Below, in pieces: positions 38,790-47,525 of a DNA stretch of 64,000 nucleotides (the stretch's first letter is position 1; each line of letters starts with the position of its first letter). Origin of the DNA: DATFDN01 sp963762525 (lineage in GTDB: Bacteria; Pseudomonadota; Alphaproteobacteria; Acetobacterales; Acetobacteraceae); assembly GCA_963762525.1 (NCBI GenBank), contig CAVXKT010000001.1, forward strand, positions 124,001 through 188,000, in the 5' to 3' direction. The notes below the pieces were generated by a model that saw only the letters and a program-made list of their open reading frames with translations, had not been told where the DNA came from and searched no databases. Made by a program: the position numbers and the translations under genes.

Positions 38790-38873
38790 GGCGGGAGGTC
38801 GCGCGCGTGGCGCCTGGACTGCATCGCCGGCTCCCGGGCATCTTGCCGTGGCAGCGATCCTAGGGGCGGTGTG

Positions 38874-38889
38874 TTACCGCGCGGTTAAC
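38874..38889. promoter_or_regulatory. CtrA-like box upstream of the fliF operon
   Basis: TTAC-N7-TTAAC matches the CtrA consensus TTAA-N7-TTAA with one change and correct seven-base spacing. It lies 85 bases before fliF in a GC-rich spacer where such AT-containing half-sites are rare. CtrA controls early flagellar operons, including fliF, in several alphaproteobacteria. The remainder of 38790-39017 shows no gene. Confidence 0.4.
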
Positions 38890-39000
38890 GGCCAAACACG
38901 AGGTGCAGCGTGAACATGCGCCTTTATGATGACGATCCTGGGGTCAATTCGAAAAGGGGCGTTCAAGTATGCAGCCGGGAACTGTGGTCGACAGCCAATT

Positions 39001-39011
39001 CCCCCCCCCCC
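39001..39011. repeat. run of eleven cytosines
   Basis: An uninterrupted C11 tract lies 7 bases beyond the stop of the monooxygenase gene, in non-coding DNA. It is the longest homopolymer I noticed. It may vary in length or be miscounted, and it does not affect a reading frame. Confidence 0.8.
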
Positions 39012-39017
39012 GCGCCC

Positions 39018-40228
39018 TCACGTTATCGGCCGGGTCGCCGGCAACCCCAGCCTGATCCGGCCGAACTGTTCGGCGTTGACGTCGTAATCGACGGTGCCGT
39101 GATGGGCGGCGACGTTAAGATCGCGGAACGCCGCCTGCAACGGCGAAGCGTCGTAGGCGGCGTTGGCACCGGCCGCGGCGAACAGGCGTTCGACCGCCGT
39201 CCGGCAGCGCTCCACGGCGTAGCTGATGGCGTAGCGCTGGTCGATCATCTCCTCGGTGGTGGCGATGCGTCGCGCCGTGCTCAGCGCGTCGAACCCGTCG
39301 GCGACCTGATCGAGCAGCAGCGCGGCGGCGCGCAGATCGAGCTCCGACTTCGCGATGCGCAACTGCAACCCGGGGCTGTCGGCCTTGCGGCTGCCGGTGT
39401 ATTTGTCGTCGCGCACCCGCGTGATCCCGACGAAATCCTCGAAGAACTTTGCGCCAAGCCAAGAACGGGCGCGCTCACGTGATACGCGAGCCCGGCGCGC
39501 ACCGGCATCATGTGCAGCCAGGTGGCATGCCGCATTCCCCACTCGCTGTGGCTGCCGTACAGGATCGGCGTGGGGACGACACGGTGCGTCGGCGCGAACA
39601 CGTCATCGAGCACAAGCTCCTTGCTGCCGGTGCCGCGCAGCCCCATCGCGAACCAGTTGTCATTGATCGCGTAATCGCGCGCCGGAACCATGGCGTGGAT
39701 CGCCGGCGGCAGCAACCCGTCGCCGGCGACCTTGACGCCCAGCAGGGCCCATCGCGCATGATCGCAGCCGCTTGCGAACGGCCATCGTCCCGTCAACCGC
39801 CAGCCGCCCGTCACCGGAATGGCGCGCGCGGTCGGCGCCAATGATCCGGCGATGATGGTATCGGGATCGTCGGCCGCGATCTCGTCCTGCGTCGCCTCGT
39901 CAAACATGCCGAGAATCCAGGTATGGGCGAGCAGCACCATGAGAATCCAGGAGGCCGAGGAGGAGGCGGTCGCCAGCGTACGCACGACGCGATGCATGGT
40001 CCGCAAGTCGCACTCTGCCCCGCCGATCCGCCGCGATTGCAGGATGCGGAAGAATCCCGCCTCCTTCATCGCATCGACTACGTCGGGGTGGACGCGGCGG
40101 TCGCATTCGTTCGCCGCCTCGAAGCGGCGGAGCAGCGGCAGCAGCGCCTCGGCGCGCGCAACGAATGGCTCCGGCGAGCTGTCGCGCGCGTATCGGGTGC
40201 GCTCGTCGAGGTCGTCGCGGATCATCAT
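39018..40228 (-). CDS. flavin-dependent monooxygenase, acyl-CoA-dehydrogenase fold (one frameshift)
   Basis: The protein starts MMIRDDLDERTRY at ATG 40228, which overlaps the enoyl-CoA hydratase stop as ATGA and has GGAGG just upstream. The acyl-CoA dehydrogenase N-terminal and middle domains are recognisable (MKEAGFFRILQSRRIGGAE, SASWILMVLLAHTWILGMF, TGGWRLTGRWPFASGCDHA), and the C-terminal domain is of the type 2 form seen in HsaA/DszC-like monooxygenases, which use reduced flavin from a partner. The frame changes near 39455, by one missing or two extra bases. It is the last gene of a four-gene catabolic operon. Confidence 0.78.
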
Positions 40229-40996
40229 GCCTCCTTGCCACGGCGCATCTCCTCGATGCGGGCAGCCATCATCCTCGTCGGCTCGTCGGTGCGGAACGAC
40301 TTCGGACAGCACGTCGATACCGCGCTGCACCGCGGCGCGCAGCGGCAAATCCTCCCATGCCGTGACCAGCGCCTTCTGCAGCCGGATCGCGCGCGGGCCG
40401 GCGGCAAGGATCGGTCGCAACGTGTTCTCGATCGCTTCGTCGAGCGCCTCGGGAGGCGCGACCTCCTCGACCAGCCCCCAGGCGAGTGCGCGCGCGGCGT
40501 CGATCATCTCTCCGGTCAGAACAAGCCATCGCGCGCGGCCCCAGCCGACCAGCATCGGCAGCAACGCGGCCTCGACCACCGAGGGCAAGCCGATCCGCAC
40601 CTCCGGCATCCCGAACCGCGCGGTTTCGCCGGCAATCCGGAGGTCGCAGGCGGCGGCGATCTCCAGCCCGGCGCCGAGCGCATAACCTTGCGCCCGCGCG
40701 ATCACCGGGACGGGGCAGCGGCGCAGCGCATCACAGGCGCGGTGGACGCCGGTGATGAAGGCGCGCGCGGACGTGGCATCGAGTCGCGCCAATTCGTTGA
40801 TGTCGGCGCCGCCGATGAAGGCGCGCTCGCCGGCGCCGCGCAGCACCACGGCGCGCAGATCGTCGCCCGTCCCGAGCGTGTTGACGGCGTCCGCCAGTTC
40901 GCGGATCGTCGACGCCCCGGCGGCGTTCAGCTTCGCCCGGTTGTCAATGGTGACGGTGGCGACCCCGCGCGCGTCGGTGGTGACGTGAACGGACAT
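40225..40996 (-). CDS. enoyl-CoA hydratase/isomerase (one frameshift near the end)
   Basis: ATG 40996 has GGGAGG 6 bases upstream (MSVHVTTDARGVATVTID). Crotonase motifs are present: oxyanion-hole segments ERAFIGGADINEL and GYALGAGLEIAAACDLRI, and the catalytic glutamate region GMPEVRIGLPS. After a one-base shift near 40300 the protein ends FRTDEPTRMMAARIEEMRRG. The gene is one base over a multiple of three and the corrected length, 256 residues, is normal. It probably hydrates an acyl-CoA intermediate of the compound attacked by the neighbouring flavoenzymes. Confidence 0.85.
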
Positions 40997-40997
40997 T

Positions 40998-42224
40998 TCA
41001 GCCTCCCGCCGCATCTTTTTCGGCCATACGCCGCTTGAGCTGCTCGGGCGTCAGGCGAACGATGTCCTCGTTCTGGTGCGCGTAGAGGTCATAGGGCGAG
41101 GTATCCAGCTCCTCCAGCTCCAGCCGGCCGGCGAGCACGTCGGCCTTCCATGCCGCCTGCGCCGGCTCGGCCGCGTGGAACTCCGGCATCACCTCGCGCG
41201 CGAACAGATCGAGCAAGTCGCGGATCGCCTGATCCGATGTCTTGCCGGCCTGATTGAGCAGGATCACCTGATCCACATGCGCGTCGGCGTATTGGCGCAG
41301 CTTGCGGCGGATCGTCTCCGGCGAGCCGATGAGACCGTTGCGCAGCGCCGTCTGCGCCTTCTCGGTGCCGCGCCAGTCCTGGTATTCGCGCCAGAGATCG
41401 CCCTTTCCCGGCGCATCGACGCCCTTTCGCCCGTAATAGGAGAGGGCGAAGATGAAGAACGTCCAGCCCGAAGCCAACTCGATCGCCTCCTCATCGGTCG
41501 GCGCGCACATGAAGCCGTTGACGATGGCGATGTTGGGATTGGCGGGATAGTCGGCGAGCGGCCGGGCATGGCGGATCAGCGTGTTGTAGTAGCGGTGCAC
41601 CCAGGCCCGCGCCGCCTCCGGCGAGACGAAGCTGAAGCCGAGCGCGCCCATGCCCCACTCGCCGGCATTGGCGATGGTTTGGATGTTGGAGCACGCCACC
41701 CAGAGCGGCGGATGCGGCTTCTGCATCGGCTTCGGGATCACGTTGCGGGCGGCGAAGTCGTGCCACTGGCCGTGGAACTCCCAGGCATCGCGGGAGAACA
41801 TCGGGATGATGGCGCGCACCGCTTCCTCCCAGCGGTCGCGCTTGTCGCGCACGCGCACGCCGAACGGGTGCAGCTCGGCCGGACCCGCCGCCTCGCCCAT
41901 GCCGAGATCGACGCGCCCGCCCGAGAGCAGGTCGAGGGTGGCGATCCGCTCGGCGACGCGCTGCGGCTGATTGGTGGTGAGCTGCACGACGCCGTGCCCG
42001 AGGCGAATGCGCCTGGTCCGCTGGCTGGCGGCGCCGAGGAACACCTCCGGCGCCGAGCAATGCGAGTATTCCTCAAGGAAATGGTGCTCGACCATCCAAA
42101 CGTAATCGTAGCCGAGCGCATCGGCCAGCTCCATCTGCCCCAGCGCCTGCTGGAACAGGTCGTATTCGCTGCTCGCGTTCCACGGGCGCGGCAGTTGCAA
42201 CTCGTAGAAGATGCCGAATTTCAT
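40998..42224 (-). CDS. luciferase-like (LLM class) flavin-dependent oxidoreductase
   Basis: The 408-residue protein has the bacterial luciferase barrel with MKFGIFYELQLPRPW at the start, WMVEHHFLEEYSH, RIRLGHGVVQLTTNQPQRVAE and DLGMGEAAGPAELHPFG. This class oxidises substrates with FMNH2 or F420H2; the present sequence is closest in feel to FMN-dependent alkanal/xenobiotic monooxygenases, which is inference. ATG 42224 is used. The hydratase gene begins 2 bases after its stop. Having two flavin monooxygenases of different folds in one operon is notable. Confidence 0.85.
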   Translation of the reverse strand: MKFGIFYELQLPRPWNASSEYDLFQQALGQMELADALGYDYVWMVEHHFLEEYSHCSAPEVFLGAASQRTRRIRLGHGVVQLTTNQPQRVAERIATLDLLSGGRVDLGMGEAAGPAELHPFGVRVRDKRDRWEEAVRAIIPMFSRDAWEFHGQWHDFAARNVIPKPMQKPHPPLWVACSNIQTIANAGEWGMGALGFSFVSPEAARAWVHRYYNTLIRHARPLADYPANPNIAIVNGFMCAPTDEEAIELASGWTFFIFALSYYGRKGVDAPGKGDLWREYQDWRGTEKAQTALRNGLIGSPETIRRKLRQYADAHVDQVILLNQAGKTSDQAIRDLLDLFAREVMPEFHAAEPAQAAWKADVLAGRLELEELDTSPYDLYAHQNEDIVRLTPEQLKRRMAEKDAAGG

Positions 42225-42247
42225 CAATATCCTTCCGCCGTGCTGTC

Positions 42248-42284
42248 CTTCTCCCTCCCCTTGCGGGAGGGGGCTGGGGGAGGG
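42248..42284. repeat. intergenic GC-rich inverted repeat (CTCCCTCCCC type)
   Basis: CTCCCTCCCC-TTGC-GGGAGGGGG followed by CTGGGGGAGGGG forms a strong hairpin between the MFS and luciferase-like genes. Repeats with this wording are widespread between genes in many proteobacteria, where they act like REP elements or attenuators. A related hairpin lies at 50556. Confidence 0.5.
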
Positions 42285-42296
42285 GTCAAAGCGCGA

Positions 42297-43600
42297 TCAT
42301 CCGCCCTTCAAGCGGACCCGGCAAGCGCCTGCGCGCCGACGGTCGGCGCGCGCACGATCGGGCGAAGTCTCCGGCATCAGCAGCAGGAGGATCAGCAGCG
42401 CCGCCAGCGCGATCGCGGCCAGCGCCAGGAACGCCATGGCGTAGCCCGCGCCGACGATGATGAACCCGGCGAGCGTGGTGGAGAATGCGGCGCCGATACC
42501 CTGCATCGTGGTGACGGCGCCGAGCGTCACGTTGTAGCGCCCGGTGCCCCGCGTAAGGTCGGCGATCACCAGCGGAAACAGCGCGCCGAAGATGCCGGCG
42601 CCGACCCCGTCGAGCACCTGGATGGGAATGACAAGATACGGAGTGGTCACGAAGCTGAACAGCACGCCGCGGATCGGCAGGGCGGCGAAGCCGGCGAGAA
42701 AGATCGGCTTGCGTCCCCAGCGGTCGGCGCGATGGCCGACCAGGATCGACATCGGAATCATCACCGCCTGCGCGGTGACGATCAGAGCCGCCATGAAGAT
42801 AGTGCCTTCGCCGGTGTTGTTGAGCGCAAGCCGCTGGCCGACGATCGGCAGCATCGCCGCATTGGCCAACTGCCACAGGGTTATCGCGCAGACGAAGATC
42901 AGCAGCGGGCGACAGGTCAGCAGCGTCCTGAAGCCGGATGGTTGGTCGCCGTGCGGCGCGGCTTCGCCCTCTATCCAGCCCGCGCGCCACCTCGTTGTTG
43001 ATGGCGCGCGGATCGATGCCCGTCGCGGTCAGGATCGACAGCAACCCGAACCCGCTCACCACCCAAAACACGGCCGCGGTGGCGATGAAATAGCCGAGCG
43101 CGCCGGCAAATACGGCGGCGACAACGTTGCCGGCGTGATTGAAGCCCTGCATCCGTCCCATACGGTGCGTGAACCGCTTGCGCCCGACCAGGCCGAGCGC
43201 GATCGCGGCGGTTGCCGGCGGAAAAATCGCCGCCGCCCCGCCCAGCGCGATCTGCGCGCCGGCGACGACGCCGAAGCTCGGCGCCAAGCGTCACCACGAA
43301 GGCGGCGACGGCGATGACCAGAGCGGCCAGCATGATCGCCAGCCGTTTGCGCCGCGTCACGTCGATGAGGGCGCCGGCCGGCGTCTGCGCCACCAGCGTA
43401 GCGATGCCGCCCAGCGTCATGACGACGCCGATATCGGCGGCATTCCAGTGCTGCGCGCTGATGAGGAAGATGGCGAGAAACGGGCCGAGCCCCGATTGCA
43501 CGTCGGCCAGGAAGAAGTTCAGCCAGTCCAGCGCCCGCAGCGAACCGTTGGGTGCGGCCAGAGCCGCGTTCGCGTGACGCCATCGCCGCGAATACACCAT
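42297..43600 (-). CDS. MFS transporter (two frameshifts)
   Basis: The N-terminal helices (LDWLNFFLADVQSGLGPF, VVMTLGGIATLVAQTPAGAL), the middle (HAGNVVAAVFAGALGYFI) and the C-terminal helices (LVGHRADRWGRKPIFLAGFA) occur in three frames joined near 43285 and near 42920. Both shifts fit one extra base. It belongs to the drug/aromatic acid MFS group, but the substrate is not readable from the sequence. It heads the operon that continues with the luciferase-like enzyme, so import of the compound degraded there is the simplest idea. Confidence 0.7.
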
Positions 43601-43643
43601 TTGTTAGCGATCGAACGGATAGGCTGCGGACGGGTTCGGACAA

Positions 43644-44624
43644 ATGGAAGCGCAAAAAATGCGGCGTCGAGGGTTTCTCGCGGGACTGTTGGCGGCGCCT
43701 CTGGGGTCGCGCGCGTTGAATCCGAGCGTTCGCTCGCGATCATGATCCCCGGACTGCCGGACGGCGATACCGGGACCGTCGCGCGAATTCTGCAACCCTA
43801 TCTTGAGCGCGCGCTGGCGTCTCCGGTCGTGCTCGATTTCCGCCCTGGCGCCGGCGGTATTCCCGGCTTGGCGGCCGGCGCCCGGGCGGCGGCGGACGGG
43901 ACCACCCTCACGCTGCTGACGCCGACGCTTGACGATGGCGCCCTGGCTCAGCCCGCGCATGGACTGCTCGCCCGCCGATTTCGCGCCGGTCGGGCAAGTG
44001 AGCTTCGCCCCTGCCATGCTCGCGGTGCGGGCCGAGGCGCCCTGGCGCGATCTCGCGACACTGCGGGCTGCGGTCGGAAGGACAATCTGGCGGCCCCCGC
44101 CCCGTTGGCGTGGGATCCGTCGCAAATGGCGCAGGCGCTATTCCTGGCCCGCGCCGGCCTCGGCGTGCGCGCCGTCGCCGGGCTGACGACGGCGGAGGAG
44201 CGCCTGTCTGCGTTGCTCGCCGGAGACATCGATCTGGTGTTCGCGCCGCTTCCCCTCGATCCGGGGTTGGCCGCGCGCATCCGTCCGCTTGCGGTCTCCG
44301 CCCCCGAACGCGCGGCGGCGTTCCCCGCAGATCCCGACCTTGCGCGAATCCGGGATCGACGTCGCCGTCGGCGGCTGGCGCACGCTCGCGGTGCCGGCGG
44401 CCACGCAGCCCGCGGAGCTGGACCGGCTGACGGCGGCGCTTCGCACCGTCACGCAGGAGCCGGAAGCGCGCGCCGCGCTGACCGCTGCCGGAATCCTGCC
44501 GTCCTGGCTGGCACCGACCGAGGCCTGGCGGGCGATCCAAGCCGAATTTGCCGCGGCCGGCGCGCTGTTCGCCCAACTCGGCCTCAGTGTCCGCAAGGAG
44601 ATGCTCGGGCTGCGGACCGAGTAG
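43644..44624 (+). CDS. Bug/TctC-type periplasmic solute-binding protein (about four frameshifts)
   Basis: The protein begins with a twin-arginine-like signal (MEAQKMRRRGFLAGLLAAPL) and shows TctC landmarks: GTVARILQPYLERALASPVV, DFRPGAGGIPGL, DPSQMAQALFLARAGLGVRA, and a C-terminal ESGIDVAVGGWRTLAVPAAT. Such proteins bind carboxylates for tripartite transporters, although many are orphans, and no TctA/TctB genes are present. Frame changes fall near 43720, 43970, 44080 and 44330. It is transcribed away from the catabolic operon and may bring in its substrate or act as a sensor. Confidence 0.7.
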
Positions 44625-44625
44625 C

Positions 44626-44973
44626 TCAGCCGACCACGATCCGCCCGCGCATATGCGGGTGGATGCCGCAGACATAATCGAAGCTGCCCGGCTGATCGAA
44701 TTGATGCGCGAAGCGATCATTGGTATCGAGCGGATGCGATCGCAGATTGAGCGCCTCGCAGTAGATGCTGTGCGGGATGTCGTCCTCGTTCACCCAGACG
44801 ATCGTCGCGCCCGCCGGCACCGTGACCGGCGTCGGCGAGAAGGTGAAGTTATCGATCCTCACCATCGGCGCTTCATCGGCCGCCCGTGCCCGGCGCATCG
44901 CCAGCGCCAAGGTCGCGGTCGCGATCCCCCCTGCGCACGCCCGCAGCAGGGTGCGCCTGTTCGTCTCCTTCAT
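44626..44973 (-). CDS. Tat-exported cupredoxin-like copper protein
   Basis: This 115-residue protein has an N-terminal NRRTLLRACAGG signal of twin-arginine type and a cupredoxin domain with the type 1 copper ligands H68 (DDIPHSI), C102, H105 and M108 (YVCGIHPHM). It is of the plastocyanin/amicyanin kind and should carry single electrons in the periplasm. It lies 10 bases after the metallophosphoesterase gene on the same strand, and both face a sigma/anti-sigma pair. Its stop is two bases from that of the TctC gene. Confidence 0.85.
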   Translation of the reverse strand: MKETNRRTLLRACAGGIATATLALAMRRARAADEAPMVRIDNFTFSPTPVTVPAGATIVWVNEDDIPHSIYCEALNLRSHPLDTNDRFAHQFDQPGSFDYVCGIHPHMRGRIVVG

Positions 44974-44983
44974 GGCAAGCTCC

Positions 44984-45901
44984 TCAGATCAGCGGCGTAT
45001 CGACGATCGCGAGCGGCGCATCGGTGGCGACCACGCTCACCCGGGCGATGCCGAGATGCTCGCGCAACTCGCCTGCCGGCACCGCCATCGGTCCCGGTCC
45101 CTTCGCCTTACCCGGCGCCGGTTGCGGGAAGGCGGTCGAGCGAGCGGTGTGGAAGGCCGCGTGTCCCTCCACCTTCTGCATGACCTGATGGATGTGCCCG
45201 TTCAGCACCGTCACCGAGCCGAACCGCTTCAGGTAGGAGAGCGCCTGCCCGCCATCGGCGGTGCCCCAGCCCCAGGGCTCGTAGACCGTCCATAGCGGCA
45301 CATGCGCCATCACCACGATCGGCGTGCTGGCCGACAGATGCGCCACGTCGTCCTCCAGCCATTCGAGCTGGTCGTGGCCGAGATTGCCGAGCCCGTTGCC
45401 CTGCAGATTGACGACGTTCACCAGCCCGATGAAGTGCACGCCGTTGGCATCGAAGCTGTACCAGCCGTCGCCCCTGGTGCCCTTGCCGAAGCGGTTCAGG
45501 TAGCTCTTGCCGTCCTCCTCCAGGATGTCGTGCTCGCCGGGAACGGTGTAGGCAGTGAGCCCGGTGGCGCCCATCATCTGCCGGCAGTTGTCGAACTGCG
45601 CCGGCTTCGACAGATGCGAGAGGTCGCCGGTGTGGATCATGAAGGCGGGCCGCACCGACAGCGCCTGAACTTGCGTCAGCGCCTGTTGAAGCGTGTCCAG
45701 GGTGTGCGGATTGGCGGGCTTATCGAAGCCCAGATGACTGTCGCTGATCTGCGCGAAGGTGAAGTCGGTCGAAGCGGCCTCGGCGGCGTCCACCAGACGC
45801 GCGCGCGGGATGCCGCCGGTGACGGTCCAGACCATGGCGGTGCCCGCCCAGGTCATGCACTTCAGCATCCCGCGACGACCGAGATTGGTCTCGTTCGGCA
45901 T
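44984..45901 (-). CDS. Tat-exported metallophosphoesterase
   Basis: ATG 45901 is preceded by GGAGA. The 305-residue protein has a Tat signal (GRRGMLKCMTWAGTAM) and the calcineurin-type metal motifs: DSH at D54/H56, HTGDLSHL, VVMAHVPLW and LNGHIHQV. The third block reads PGEHD rather than the common GNHD, so the usual metal-bridging asparagine is replaced by glutamate. It is a periplasmic phosphohydrolase of unknown substrate. Its position in front of the cupredoxin gene and opposite an ECF sigma gene suggests it is part of that stress response. Confidence 0.85.
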   Translation of the reverse strand: MPNETNLGRRGMLKCMTWAGTAMVWTVTGGIPRARLVDAAEAASTDFTFAQISDSHLGFDKPANPHTLDTLQQALTQVQALSVRPAFMIHTGDLSHLSKPAQFDNCRQMMGATGLTAYTVPGEHDILEEDGKSYLNRFGKGTRGDGWYSFDANGVHFIGLVNVVNLQGNGLGNLGHDQLEWLEDDVAHLSASTPIVVMAHVPLWTVYEPWGWGTADGGQALSYLKRFGSVTVLNGHIHQVMQKVEGHAAFHTARSTAFPQPAPGKAKGPGPMAVPAGELREHLGIARVSVVATDAPLAIVDTPLI

Positions 45902-45963
45902 GATGTATCTCCGGTTCCGTTTGAGCCGTGATCGGCAGCGAAGAGACCGGGGCGCAGGCGGCG

Positions 45964-45991
45964 TCTATTCCCGTCGCCGGAGAAATCTTTC
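45964..45991 (-). promoter_or_regulatory. promoter-like motif upstream of the phosphoesterase gene
   Basis: On the minus strand GAAA (45991-45988) and GGAATAGA (45971-45964) are 16 bases apart, about 60 bases before the phosphoesterase ATG. The same two words recur on the plus strand before the sigma gene. The shape resembles an ECF -35/-10 pair. Confidence 0.35.
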
Positions 45992-46073
45992 GGCGGGGGC
46001 TCCCTGAGAGCGCTCGCAAAGGCTGCAACCCCGCCTTTCGCCGGATTGAGCGGGAGCGAGGCGAGTTCCGGAT

Positions 46074-46099
46074 GAAATTTTCCTGCCGGATGGAATAGA
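46074..46099 (+). promoter_or_regulatory. promoter-like motif upstream of the ECF sigma gene
   Basis: GAAA (46074-46077) and GGAATAGA (46092-46099) are 14 bases apart and about 50 bases before the sigma start codon. Sharing the exact octamer with the opposite-strand element at 45964 suggests autoregulation by the sigma factor. Confidence 0.35.
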
Positions 46100-46148
46100 G
46101 TAGCCTTCCGCTCGGTCTTGTCCCGAGGATGCTACCCGGAGGCGCCCC

Positions 46149-46703
46149 TTGCGCCAGGATGACGGACGACGCCGATTCGAGATGCTGGCCCTGCCGCAGC
46201 TGGATGCCGCCTTTAACCTGGCGCGCTGGCTGACCGGCAATGCAGCCGACGCGTCCGACGTGGTGCAGGAGGCGTATCTGCGCGCGTTCCGCTACTTCGA
46301 TGCGTATAAGGGCGGCAACATGCGGGTATGGATTCTGACCATCGTGCGCAACGCCTTCTTCGATTGGGCGCGGGAGAACCGCTCGGCGCGGCTGGTGTTC
46401 TCCGGCGAGCCGATCGAACCGGACGCCGCCGTCGAGACCGCCTGGGGCACGCCGCCGCGCGACCCCGAAGCATTGCTGCTGGCCAATCTCGACGCCGCGA
46501 CCCTCAACCGGCTGGTGGCGCGGCTGCCGACCGAACAGCGGGAGATCCTGATCTTGCGGGAGCTGGAGGATCTGTCCTACCGCGAAATCGCCAAAGTGGC
46601 CGGCGTGCCGGTGGGCACGGTGATGTCGCGCCTCGCCCGCGCGCGGCTGGCGCTGCGCCGGTTGTGGCAGAATGCGGATGTGGAGGGCGCCCATGGTGTG
46701 TGA
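46149..46703 (+). CDS. ECF RNA polymerase sigma factor
   Basis: TTG 46149 is chosen because GGAGG lies 6 bases upstream. It gives 184 residues. Region 2 (NAADASDVVQEAYLRAFRYF with RVWILTIVRNAFFDW) and region 4 (LPTEQREILILRELEDLSYR, EIAKVAGVPVGTVMSRL) are complete, and there is no other domain, as in group 4 sigma factors. It overlaps the anti-sigma gene by 11 bases. The divergent phosphoesterase and cupredoxin genes are its most likely local targets. Confidence 0.92.
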   Translation: MRQDDGRRRFEMLALPQLDAAFNLARWLTGNAADASDVVQEAYLRAFRYFDAYKGGNMRVWILTIVRNAFFDWARENRSARLVFSGEPIEPDAAVETAWGTPPRDPEALLLANLDAATLNRLVARLPTEQREILILRELEDLSYREIAKVAGVPVGTVMSRLARARLALRRLWQNADVEGAHGV

Positions 46704-47454
46704 GAGCGCGCGACGGTGGCTGCCGCTGCTGACCGACGAAGAACTGGCACCGTGGCGACGCTGGCGGCTGGCCGCGCATCTGCGCGGCTGTCCCGACTGC
46801 GCGGCCCGAGAGGAGGAGTTGCGTGCCATGAGCGACGGGCTGCGCGAGCGGCTAGCCTATCACACGGCGCCGCCCGGGCTCGCCGCCAGGATCGGCAGCG
46901 GGCTGGCGCGCGAGGCGCGTCCGGCGCCGGTCGCGGCGCGTCGGCATTGGCGCTGGCCCGGACTGTCGATGGCCAGCGGCGCTCTTACGGGTGCACTGGC
47001 CGCTGCCCTGGTGATGCTGCTGATCCAGGCCCCCGGCCAGCGCCCCGAGCTGGATGCGTTGATCGACGGCCAGGTACGCTCGCTGATGCCCGATCATCTG
47101 ACCGACGTAGTCACCTCCGACCAGCACACCGTGAAGCCATGGCTCTCGGCGCATGCCGACATCTCGCCGCCGGTTCCGGATTTGGCGGCGCAAGGCTTTC
47201 CGCTGGTCGGCGGGCGGCTCGACTACATCGACGGCCACGAGGCGGCGGTGGTGGTCTATCGGCGCGCCAAGCACGTTATCAACCTGTTCGCCACCGCCGC
47301 CCCCGACAGCGGTAATACGCCGATGCGGAGCGCGAGCAGCCGGGGCTTCAACGTGGTGACGTGGCGCGAAGACGGGATCGAATATCACGCCGTCTCGGAC
47401 GTCGAGATGCCGCAGTTGCAGGCGTTCGCGCGCGACGTGCGGGTGCGGAGCTAG
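46693..47454 (+). CDS. zinc-type transmembrane anti-sigma factor
   Basis: ATG 46693 (MVCESARRWLPLL) has GGAGGG 6 bases upstream and lies inside the end of the sigma gene. The N-terminal cytoplasmic domain has the zinc-anti-sigma motif H-x3-C-x2-C in HLRGCPDC. A membrane helix follows at about residues 95-117 (GALTGALAAALVMLLI), and then a periplasmic domain of about 130 residues. It should hold the sigma factor inactive at the membrane until the periplasmic or zinc-thiol part senses stress. Its length, 253 residues, is typical. Confidence 0.88.
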   Translation: MVCESARRWLPLLTDEELAPWRRWRLAAHLRGCPDCAAREEELRAMSDGLRERLAYHTAPPGLAARIGSGLAREARPAPVAARRHWRWPGLSMASGALTGALAAALVMLLIQAPGQRPELDALIDGQVRSLMPDHLTDVVTSDQHTVKPWLSAHADISPPVPDLAAQGFPLVGGRLDYIDGHEAAVVVYRRAKHVINLFATAAPDSGNTPMRSASSRGFNVVTWREDGIEYHAVSDVEMPQLQAFARDVRVRS

Positions 47455-47525
47455 ATCGGCTTCGGACCCCGGGGAAGCCGGTTTTCACCGTCAGATAGCG
47501 TCTCGGTTTGAAATTTCTCATTGCC

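Noticed and set aside
39001..39011. Phase-variable contingency tract at the C11 run
   Set aside because: It lies after a stop codon and outside any promoter I can see, so length change would have no obvious effect.
41076..43001. Long plus-strand open frame (about 640 codons) opposite the luciferase-like and MFS genes
   Set aside because: Composition is typical antisense of high-GC genes and the minus strand carries clear families with ribosome-binding sites.
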